NCBI GenBank assembly: GCA_001915995.1
Contig: MNRO01000019.1
Span: 124,001 to 188,000, forward strand
Length of the DNA stretch: 64,000 nucleotides
Source of the DNA: Clostridium sp. 26_21
GTDB lineage: Bacteria > Bacillota > Clostridia > TANB77 > CAG-508
Direction of reading: 5' to 3'
This document shows, one piece after another, positions 40,530 to 47,402 of this stretch. The position numbers were made by a program, and so were the translations under genes. The notes beneath the pieces are model-generated. The model saw nothing but the letters and a program-made list of their open reading frames with translations, was not told the DNA's origin and made no database searches. Every line of letters begins with the position of its first letter. Within the stretch, counting starts at the first letter, position 1.

Positions 40530-42380
40530 ATGAAAAAAAGAGGAATTAAAATAATAATATCAGCAATATTATTTGTATTAGCATTAGTAATTCCATTTTC
40601 AAATGAATGGATAAATAATGGATTGTTTATTATAAGTTATTTAGTTGTAGGATTTGAAATATTAAAAAAAGCTGTAAGAAATATATTTAGAGGAAAAGTT
40701 TTTGATGAAAACTTTTTAATGGCTGTTGCAACAATAGGTGCATTTGCAATAGGAGAATTTCCAGAAGCTGTTGCTGTTATGCTATTTTACCAAGTTGGTG
40801 AATTATTTCAAAGTTATGCTGTTGATAAATCTAGAAAATCAATTGCAAGTTTAATGGATATAAGGCCAGATTATGCAAATATTGAGAAAGATGGAAAAAT
40901 TGAAAAAGTTGATCCTGATGAAGTGAAAATTGGAGATATAATTATTGTAAAAACAGGAGAAAAAATACCATTAGATGGTGTTGTTGTTGAGGGTACATCA
41001 AGCTTAGATACAATGGCATTGACAGGAGAATCTGTTCCAAGAGTTGTAAAAACAGAAGATGAAGTATTAAGTGGATGTATCAATAAAGATGGTTTATTAA
41101 AAATAATGGTAACTAAAGAATTTGGAGAATCAACAGTAAGTAAAATTTTGGATTTAGTAGAAAATGCAAGTAGTAAAAAATCAAAATCTGAAAACTTTAT
41201 TACAAAATTTGCAAAATATTATACTCCAACAGTAGTTATAATAGCTGTACTTTTAGCATTTATACCACCAATAATATTAAAAGATTTTAGCACATTTTCA
41301 GTATGGCTATATAGAGCATTGGCATTTTTAGTTGTATCATGTCCATGTGCATTAGTAATATCAATACCATTAAGTTTTTTTGGTGGAATTGGTGGAGCAT
41401 CTAAAATGGGAATATTAATAAAAGGAAGTAACTATTTAGAGGCATTAGCAAACACAGAAACAGTAGTATTTGATAAAACAGGAACATTAACAGAAGGAAT
41501 TTTTGAAGTTCAAGATATTTGTGCAGAAGGAATTGAAAAAGATGAGTTATTAAGAATTGTGGCACATGCAGAAAACTATTCAAACCATCCAATTGCTAAA
41601 TCAGTAAAAAAAGCATATAACAAAGAAATTGATGAAAATATCATAAAAAATCCACAAGAATTAAGTGGAAAAGGAATCTTGGCTAAAATTGATGAAAAAG
41701 ATATTTTAGTAGGAAATGAAAAGTTAATGTTAGAAGAAAAAATAGACTTTGAAAAATGTGATGAAGTGGGAACAATATTATATGTTGCAATTAATAAAAA
41801 ATATGTAGGATATGTATTAATTGCGGATAAAATAAAACAAGATTCTCCAAAAACAATTAGAGAACTAAAAGCAATGAATATTAAAGAAACAGTAATGCTT
41901 ACAGGTGACAAAAAAGAAGTTGGAGAATATGTTGCTAAAAAGTTAAATATTGATAAGGTTTATACTGAATTATTACCAGATGGAAAAGTTGAAAAAGTAG
42001 AAGAATTATTAAAACAAAAGAGTGAAAAAGGAAAGCTTGTATTTGTTGGTGACGGAATAAATGATGCACCTGTTTTAACAATTTCAGATATTGGTGTTGC
42101 AATGGGTGGGCTTGGATCTGATGCTGCAATAGAAGCAGCAGATATTGTTATAATGACAGATGAAACTTCAAAAATAAGTAAAGCAATTAACTTATCAAAA
42201 AAGACAATGAGAATTGTTCGTGAAAATATTATTTTTGCAATATTTGTAAAAATAGCAGTTCTTGTATTAACTGCATTTGGAGCCTCTACGATGTGGGAAG
42301 CTGTCTTTGCAGATGTAGGAGTTTCTGTTATTGCAATAATTAACGCTTTAAGAATGTTGAATATAAAGAAATTTGAATAA
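40530..42380 (+). CDS. cadA: P1B-type heavy-metal ATPase (CadA/ZntA-like) without N-terminal HMA domain
   Basis: A 616-residue pump that exports divalent soft metals (Cd, Zn, Pb). Actuator TGES (MALTGESVP), the metal-binding CPC at 271-273 (SCPCALVIS), phosphorylated Asp315 in DKTGTLT, the P1B His-Pro in NYSNHPIAKSV and the hinge GDGINDAPVLTISDIGVAMG are all present, with a Lys in the last TM region as in ZntA-type pumps (LNIKKF tail is cytosolic). Usual length is ~650-720 because of N-terminal HMA domains; here that domain is the preceding gene. AAAGGA precedes the ATG and a strong terminator follows. Confidence 0.93.
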   Translation: MKKRGIKIIISAILFVLALVIPFSNEWINNGLFIISYLVVGFEILKKAVRNIFRGKVFDENFLMAVATIGAFAIGEFPEAVAVMLFYQVGELFQSYAVDKSRKSIASLMDIRPDYANIEKDGKIEKVDPDEVKIGDIIIVKTGEKIPLDGVVVEGTSSLDTMALTGESVPRVVKTEDEVLSGCINKDGLLKIMVTKEFGESTVSKILDLVENASSKKSKSENFITKFAKYYTPTVVIIAVLLAFIPPIILKDFSTFSVWLYRALAFLVVSCPCALVISIPLSFFGGIGGASKMGILIKGSNYLEALANTETVVFDKTGTLTEGIFEVQDICAEGIEKDELLRIVAHAENYSNHPIAKSVKKAYNKEIDENIIKNPQELSGKGILAKIDEKDILVGNEKLMLEEKIDFEKCDEVGTILYVAINKKYVGYVLIADKIKQDSPKTIRELKAMNIKETVMLTGDKKEVGEYVAKKLNIDKVYTELLPDGKVEKVEELLKQKSEKGKLVFVGDGINDAPVLTISDIGVAMGGLGSDAAIEAADIVIMTDETSKISKAINLSKKTMRIVRENIIFAIFVKIAVLVLTAFGASTMWEAVFADVGVSVIAIINALRMLNIKKFE

Positions 42381-42383
42381 TAG

Positions 42384-42415
42384 AAAAAACGCAATCTTAA
42401 TTGATTGCGTTTTTT
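42384..42415. terminator. bidirectional terminator after cadA
   Basis: Perfect 13-bp stem AAAAAACGCAATC / GATTGCGTTTTTT with a TTAATT loop. Confidence 0.92.
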
Positions 42416-42438
42416 ATGGAATGAATATGATTTTGAAA

Positions 42439-42801
42439 TTATTTCTTGTTAAAATTCAAACATTCTACAACAAAATCGTTTGCAGAATTTCCATCTACCT
42501 CAACTTCTAAATATTGAGAAGGAATATATACAATAAAAATTCGTTTACATTTATCATTGAGAACCCAATGATGTTTAATTGATTTTGTGTAGGTGTTTGT
42601 AAGTATAATTTTACAAGAAGTATCTTTTCCTACATTTGCTTTTATGATAACAAGCCCTCTCAGACCAGTACCGGTAGAGAAAACGTAATGTCCTTTTTCA
42701 AAGAAGAAAAGTACTAATTTATTATCCATTAAAAAGCAAATGCTCCAAGTGATTGCTACAAAAACAATCACAGGTAAGATAATCAATAAATTCCGAGCCA
42801 T
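42439..42801 (-). CDS. small single-span membrane protein, unknown
   Basis: A 120-residue protein of unknown family. N-terminal TM (NLLIILPVIVFVAITWSICFLM, about residues 4-25), then a beta-rich outward domain (VFSTGTGLRGLVIIKANVG, CKIILTNTYTKSIKHHWVL, RIFIVYIPSQYLEVEVDG) with three Cys. The ATG at 42801 has GGAGGG 7 nt upstream; the frame extends further but over that site. Codon use is more mixed than in neighbours. It is convergent with cadA. Its upstream region has a promoter and several palindromes, one sharing 10 bp with the cadC operator, so it may belong to the metal response. Confidence 0.6.
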   Translation of the reverse strand: MARNLLIILPVIVFVAITWSICFLMDNKLVLFFFEKGHYVFSTGTGLRGLVIIKANVGKDTSCKIILTNTYTKSIKHHWVLNDKCKRIFIVYIPSQYLEVEVDGNSANDFVVECLNFNKK

Positions 42802-42822
42802 ATTTTTTCCCTCCATTACATA

Positions 42823-42920
42823 ACTCAATTGAGTGATTACATTTGTAAGTAAAAACTTACAAAATCAAGGTACTTTACCTTAACAGGTAAAATAATACCA
42901 TAAATTTACATAAAAGTCAA
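42823..42920 (-). promoter_or_regulatory. promoter and three palindromes upstream of the small membrane protein gene
   Basis: On the reverse strand TTGACT (42915-42920), 17 nt, TATTAT (42892-42897). Next to the -10 lies TTTACCT-N4-AGGTAAA (42874-42891). Downstream are TTTGTAAGT-AAAA-ACTTACAAA (42842-42863) and ACTCAATTGAGT (42823-42834), whose TTGAGTGATT extension matches the cadC operator. Confidence 0.6.
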
Positions 42921-42923
42921 TTT

Positions 42924-42960
42924 TTATATACTAGGAAGGTATAACTTTCCTAGTATATAA
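42924..42960. repeat. 37-bp palindrome, right copy
   Basis: TTATATACTAGGAA / TTCCTAGTATATAA, 14-bp perfect arms. Sister of the element at 39561-39600; identical outer arms TTATATACTA and TAGTATATAA. Confidence 0.75.
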
Positions 42961-42964
42961 AGAG

Positions 42965-43007
42965 AAAAGAGCAAACTTAGAAGTTCTGTTCTAAGTTTGC
43001 TCTTTTT
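42965..43007. terminator. terminator of the reverse gene at 43017-43562
   Basis: AAAAGAGCAAACTTAG / CTAAGTTTGCTCTTTT stem (perfect over 16 bp), T-rich on both strands. Confidence 0.9.
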
Positions 43008-43016
43008 AAATAACCA

Positions 43017-43562
43017 TTACAATGGTTTGTTTTTTCCTGTCAATTCTTCCTTTAGATGATTCATTGCCCAATCGTGCTGGTTGCAGATATAGTATCCCTT
43101 GCTTTGAAATTCATCAGTACCATCATCGAGTAAAAACAATTCGTATGCAATATTATAAGCGAAGTTTCCACAATGTATGGGCATAGGAATATTAGAATTC
43201 GACTTTGAAATTTTCAATAGGCATAGAGCATGTAGTAACGAAAAATAGTAAAAGGCAGAAGGAGAATCAATTATGTATGTAAGAGAACTTAACTCTTCTA
43301 TAATACGGTCAGAAATCTCTTTTTGAATTTGTTTCATTTCCTTTTTGGTGAATTTTTTATTAAAAGGAAGATGAAGTTCACTATAGAATGGATTCTCATA
43401 ATAAGCTCCTGCAAAAATTATTTCCCAGTACTTATTAGGAATAATTTTAGGGTAAGAAATAGCTTCGCCTATATATTCACAAAAATGAAATGTAGACGTT
43501 ATCCACATAGGAGCCTCAAGATCTTTAATAAATTTTTCCAAATACTCTTTTTCAATCATCAT
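43017..43562 (-). CDS. hypothetical protein, unknown family
   Basis: A 181-residue soluble protein, mostly helical: MMIEKEYLEKFIKDLEAPMW, STFHFCEYIGEAISYPK, KKEMKQIQKEISDRIIEELSSLTYII, FYYFSLLHALCLLKISKS, HCGNFAYNIAYELFLLDDGTD. No motif lets me assign a function. The ATG at 43562 is chosen because GGAGG lies 8 nt upstream, while the open frame runs 26 codons further into the promoter region. Base use is richer in G+C than the surrounding genome, like the genes at 33285 and 42439, suggesting it was acquired. Divergent from the Fic gene. Confidence 0.6.
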   Translation of the reverse strand: MMIEKEYLEKFIKDLEAPMWITSTFHFCEYIGEAISYPKIIPNKYWEIIFAGAYYENPFYSELHLPFNKKFTKKEMKQIQKEISDRIIEELSSLTYIIDSPSAFYYFSLLHALCLLKISKSNSNIPMPIHCGNFAYNIAYELFLLDDGTDEFQSKGYYICNQHDWAMNHLKEELTGKNKPL

Positions 43563-43630
43563 GTTGTTTTCCTCCAATTGTAAATTTGTGACAGAAAAAA
43601 ATCGACAAATGTCAAAGACATCATATATAG

Positions 43631-43659
43631 AGTATAGCACTAATTTACATAACTTGCAA
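43631..43659 (-). promoter_or_regulatory. promoter of the reverse hypothetical gene
   Basis: Reverse strand TTGCAA (43654-43659), 17 nt, TATACT (43631-43636), about 70 nt before the ATG. Confidence 0.65.
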
Positions 43660-43745
43660 GAGTGACAAAAAATATTTTGGGCAAAATATAGACATTTGAG
43701 GTTAAGTAGTGTAAAATAATTAAGTATAAAAAGGAGATTTTAAAT

Positions 43746-44357
43746 ATGATATTGAAAAACAAATTAGGAATAGAAAATCAAATTGAATTAGCAAAAAAAG
43801 AAGAAAAAATTACTAAATTAAAGGCAAAAAAATTATTTGAAACAGGAAAATTAAATTTTATTGAAGTAGGAACATTTAAAGGGTTATCAGAAATACATAA
43901 ATATTTATTTGAAGATATTTATGACTTTGCAGGAAAAATAAGAACAGAAAATATATCAAAAAGTAATTTTAGATTTGCCTCAGCAATGTACTTAAAAGAA
44001 GCATTAAATAAAATAGATAAGATGCCACAATCAAATTTTGATGAGATTATAGAAAAATATATAGAAATGAATATTGCACATCCATTTAGGGAAGGAAATG
44101 GTAGAAGTACAAGAATTTGGCTAGATATGATTTTGAAAGAAGAAATTGGAAAAGTAATTGATTGGAGTAAAGTTAATAAAGAAGATTATTTACTTGCAAT
44201 GGAAAGAAGTCCAATAAAAGATACGGAAATAAAAATATTATTAGGTAATGCATTAACAAATATGATTAATGATAGAGAAATTTACATGAAAGGAATTGAT
44301 GCAAGTTATAATTATGAAGGATATTGCTTATATAATACAGAAGATATAGCAGAATAA
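43746..44357 (+). CDS. Fic-domain protein (self-inhibited, class III type)
   Basis: A 203-residue Fic protein, likely an AMP-transferase modifying a protein hydroxyl. The catalytic loop HPFREGNGR at 112-120 keeps His, the acidic residue and both phosphate-binding residues. The flap region is LFEDIYDFAGKIRTENISKSNFRFA. Near the C-terminus SYNYEG (187-192) fits the inhibitory-helix pattern [S/T]xxxE[G/N], so the protein probably blocks its own ATP site (class III). No separate antitoxin gene is seen. AAAGGAG precedes the ATG. The FAD-oxidoreductase gene follows 22 bp later. Target unknown. Confidence 0.88.
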   Translation: MILKNKLGIENQIELAKKEEKITKLKAKKLFETGKLNFIEVGTFKGLSEIHKYLFEDIYDFAGKIRTENISKSNFRFASAMYLKEALNKIDKMPQSNFDEIIEKYIEMNIAHPFREGNGRSTRIWLDMILKEEIGKVIDWSKVNKEDYLLAMERSPIKDTEIKILLGNALTNMINDREIYMKGIDASYNYEGYCLYNTEDIAE

Positions 44358-44379
44358 AAATCTTAAATGGAGAAAAATA

Positions 44380-45945
44380 ATGGTAAGAATAAAAGATATA
44401 AAAATAAGAGAAGATTTATTAGAAGAAAAAGTATTAGAGAAAACATTACAAAAAAATAGATTAAAAAAAGAAGAAGTCAAAGAATGGTATATTTATAAAA
44501 AATCAATAGATGCGAGAAAAAAAGAGGATATTTTCTATAATTATACAATAGACATTGAGTTAAAAGATAAAAATAAAGAAAAAAGATTTGAAAAAATTGA
44601 AGAATATAAAATGCCAGAAATAAAAGTAAAAAGGACAAGTAAAATTCAACCAGTAATAATAGGAGCTGGACCAGCAGGTTTATTTTCTGCATTAATCTTT
44701 GTTGAAAATGGAATAAAGCCAATTCTAATTGAAAGAGGAAAAAGAGTAGAAGATAGAGTAAAAGATGTCGAGGAATTTATAAATAATAGAAAATTTAACC
44801 CTAAATCTAATATTCAATTTGGAGAAGGTGGAGCAGGAACATTTTCAGATGGAAAATTAAATACAGGAAATTCAAGTATATATTCAAGAAAAGTACTTGA
44901 AGAATTCGTAAAATTTGGTGCGCCAAAAGAAATAATGTATGTTGCAAAACCACATTTAGGAACAGATAATTTGGTAAAGATAGTAAAAAATATTAGAGAA
45001 TATATATTAGAAAAAGGTGGACAAATATTTTTTGAAGAAGAGGTTGTAGATTTTAAAATAGAAAAAGGGCAGATAAAATCTGTGATAACAGATCAAAAAA
45101 GAAAAATAGAAACAGATAGTGTTATATTAGCAATTGGACATAGTGCAAGAGATACATTTAAAAAATTAAATGAACTAGGAGTAAAAGTAGCCCCAAAAAA
45201 CTTTGCTGTTGGAGTTAGAATAGAACACTTACAAAAAGATATAAATTTGGCTCAATATGGAAATAAAACAAAATTAAAATTAGGCTCAGCAGATTATAAA
45301 TTAGTATATCATGCTTCAAATGGAAGAACTTGTTATACATTTTGTATGTGTCCTGGTGGAAAAGTAATGGCCTCAAATTCAGAAGAAAATTCAATTGTAA
45401 CAAATGGAATGAGTAATTTTGCAAGGGATGGAGAAAATGCAAATAGTGCATTACTTGTAAATATATCTGTTGAAGATTTTTATAAAAAATCACCATTGGA
45501 TGGAATGTATTTTCAAGAAGAACTAGAGAAAAAAGCATTTGAATTAGGTGGGAAAAATTATAATGCACCAATACAAAGAGTTGAAGATTTTTTTAAAAAT
45601 AAAAAAACAACAAATTTAGGAAAAATAAAGCCAACATATATGCCAGGTGTAACATTTGCAAACTTAAATGAAATATTACCAGAATTTGTTTCAAATGCTT
45701 TAAAAGAAGGATTAACAGAATTAAACCGAAAATTATACGGATTTGCTGATAATGATGCAATAATGACAGGAGTAGAGACAAGAAGTTCGTCACCAGTACA
45801 AATAGCGAGAGATAAAGAAACAATGAATTCAATTAATGTCCAAGGATTATACCCATGTGGAGAAGGCGCAGGATATGCTGGAGGCATTATGACAGCGGCA
45901 ATTGATGGAATAAAATGTGCAATAAAAATCCTTGAAAGTGAATAA
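44380..45945 (+). CDS. FAD-dependent dehydrogenase-like protein (COG2509 type)
   Basis: A 521-residue flavoprotein of the uncharacterised 'NAD(FAD)-utilizing dehydrogenase' group. An N-terminal ~85-residue domain (VRIKDIKIREDLLEEKVLEK ... WYIYKKSIDARKKEDIFYNY) precedes the Rossmann FAD site IIGAGPAGLFSALIF (about 92-106). NIQFGEGGAGTFSDGKLNTG is the family signature. Cys residues occur in RTCYTFCMCPGG, and GVETRSSSPVQI plus YPCGEGAGYAGGIMTAAIDG close the FAD domain. Substrate unknown. GGAGA precedes the ATG; probably co-transcribed with the Fic gene. Confidence 0.85.
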   Translation: MVRIKDIKIREDLLEEKVLEKTLQKNRLKKEEVKEWYIYKKSIDARKKEDIFYNYTIDIELKDKNKEKRFEKIEEYKMPEIKVKRTSKIQPVIIGAGPAGLFSALIFVENGIKPILIERGKRVEDRVKDVEEFINNRKFNPKSNIQFGEGGAGTFSDGKLNTGNSSIYSRKVLEEFVKFGAPKEIMYVAKPHLGTDNLVKIVKNIREYILEKGGQIFFEEEVVDFKIEKGQIKSVITDQKRKIETDSVILAIGHSARDTFKKLNELGVKVAPKNFAVGVRIEHLQKDINLAQYGNKTKLKLGSADYKLVYHASNGRTCYTFCMCPGGKVMASNSEENSIVTNGMSNFARDGENANSALLVNISVEDFYKKSPLDGMYFQEELEKKAFELGGKNYNAPIQRVEDFFKNKKTTNLGKIKPTYMPGVTFANLNEILPEFVSNALKEGLTELNRKLYGFADNDAIMTGVETRSSSPVQIARDKETMNSINVQGLYPCGEGAGYAGGIMTAAIDGIKCAIKILESE

Positions 45946-46092
45946 AATTATAGTTATAAAAAAACACTTAATAAAATAAAAAAACAATTATGAAAAACAA
46001 AGAAAAAATTATTATAAGTGAGCATAAATTTAAAAAAAAGAGATATAATAAAATTAGCATATAAAATTAAAAAAAATTGAACGAAAAAAGTG

Positions 46093-46121
46093 TTGCAATA
46101 GAAAAAAATATATGCTAAAAT
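46093..46121 (+). promoter_or_regulatory. promoter of 6S RNA
   Basis: TTGCAA (46093-46098), 17-nt spacer, TAAAAT (46116-46121). Confidence 0.6.
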
Positions 46122-46144
46122 AATTATAACAAATAAATAATTAG

Positions 46145-46376
46145 AACAAAGCAAAAACCCTGCGTAGTGCGTGTAGACAGAATTTTTAGAACCTACAAGT
46201 TTAAAGAGGGACCTTAAATCTTTGAGTATGGCGTGCAAGCTTACACTTTAGCATTTGTAAAATTACATTTCAAGTAGTAAGAAGCCCATGAGTATTCAAG
46301 AAGGAACCCACCTGTCGAAGACAGGTCCTTAAAAATTCAATCAACTTACGGCTAATGTGGGGATTGCTTTTTTTTG
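46145..46376 (+). ncRNA. ssrS: 6S RNA
   Basis: Fills the 560-bp gap between the FAD gene and PBP1A. The ends pair: AAAGCAA (46148-46154) with TTGCTTT (46364-46370), and CCC with GGGG inside. Motifs recalled from Firmicute 6S RNAs are present in order: CCCTGCG, TGTAGACAG, GAACCTACAAG, GAGTATGGCGTGC, GGAACCCACCTG, CAACTTACGG and GTGGGG. A small hairpin ACCTGTC-GAA-GACAGGT sits in the 3' half. 6S RNA binds sigma-A polymerase as a promoter mimic in stationary phase. Identification is by remembered motifs; a covariance-model search would settle it. Confidence 0.75.
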
Positions 46377-46381
46377 TGTGT

Positions 46382-46428
46382 AAAAGCTTTAAAATTATAA
46401 AGAATTTCTTAAAAAGCTTTTCTTTTTT
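46382..46428 (+). terminator. terminator downstream of 6S RNA
   Basis: AAAAGCTTT / AAAGCTTTT arms with an inner AAAGAA/TTTCTT pairing, then CTTTTTTT. Confidence 0.6.
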
Positions 46429-46505
46429 TGAAAAATATAATATAATGTATTTACAAATTTGATATATTCAAAAAGGTTGATTCTTGCGAAAGGAAGGATA
46501 TTTTA

Positions 46506-47402
46506 ATGAAAGAAAAAAAGAAAAGAAATAAGCAACCAAAAAATGAAAAAGAAAGAAATACTGAAAAACATAAAAGCAAAAAAGAAAGTAAAGAAAATAA
46601 AAAAATAAAAAAAGATGCTAAAATGAAGTTTAAATATAAACATCCTAAATTAGCAATTATACTAAAAATATTATTAGTATTGATTATATTAATGATAGTT
46701 ATAGGTGCAGGTGTTGCTATAGGACTTATATATGGTTTTTGGGGAGACGATTTTAAAATAGATTTATCAAAATTAACAATGATAGAAAACACTGTAATTG
46801 TTGATTCAAATGAAAATGTTTTAGCAGAACTAAATGGAAATGAAAGTAGAAAAATTATAACATTAGATGAAATGTCACCATATTTACCTAAAGCTTACAT
46901 AGCAATAGAAGATGAAAGATTTTATCAACATCATGGTGTAGACTTTAAAAGAACTACAGCCGCAGTACTTTCATTTGTAACACACTTTGGAAAGTCAACA
47001 GCAGGTGGAGGAAGTACAATAACACAACAGTTAGTAAAAAATATAACACAAGATAAAGAAAGCAGTGGAATTGAGGGAGTATTAAGAAAAGTAAAAGAAT
47101 GGGCAAAAGCATATCAAATAGAAAACGAATTGAGTAAAAATCAAATATTAGAATTATATTTAAATTTAATTCTTGTTGGTGGCAGAAATTATGGAGTTCA
47201 AACAGGAGCAGAATATTATTTTAATACAGATGCCTCAAATTTAAGTATAGCACAATGTGCATTTTTAGCAGGAATAAATAATTCACCTAATAGATATAAT
47301 CCATATTCTGAAACAGACCACACAGAATTAATAAAAAAGAGAACCAAAACAGTATTAGGACAAATGAAAAAATTGCGGATCTATAAATCAAGAAGAATAT
47401 GA
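46506..47402 (+). CDS. class A PBP (PBP1A), glycosyltransferase part; ends at a frameshift
   Basis: N-terminal part of a bifunctional class A penicillin-binding protein. A ~48-residue Lys-rich cytoplasmic tail precedes the TM (LAIILKILLVLIILMIVIGAGVAIGL) and the GT51 glycosyltransferase domain with EDERFYQHHGVDFKRT (catalytic Glu), GGSTITQQLVKN and LSKNQILELYLN. At CGG (47376-47378) the frame leaves the family alignment: ...VLGQMKKL continues here as RIYKSRRI-stop, while the +1 frame gives GSINQEEYDSAVAEVEAGF, exactly what the family has. So one extra base (C47376), a sequencing error or a programmed shift interrupts the gene. Confidence 0.85.
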   Translation: MKEKKKRNKQPKNEKERNTEKHKSKKESKENKKIKKDAKMKFKYKHPKLAIILKILLVLIILMIVIGAGVAIGLIYGFWGDDFKIDLSKLTMIENTVIVDSNENVLAELNGNESRKIITLDEMSPYLPKAYIAIEDERFYQHHGVDFKRTTAAVLSFVTHFGKSTAGGGSTITQQLVKNITQDKESSGIEGVLRKVKEWAKAYQIENELSKNQILELYLNLILVGGRNYGVQTGAEYYFNTDASNLSIAQCAFLAGINNSPNRYNPYSETDHTELIKKRTKTVLGQMKKLRIYKSRRI

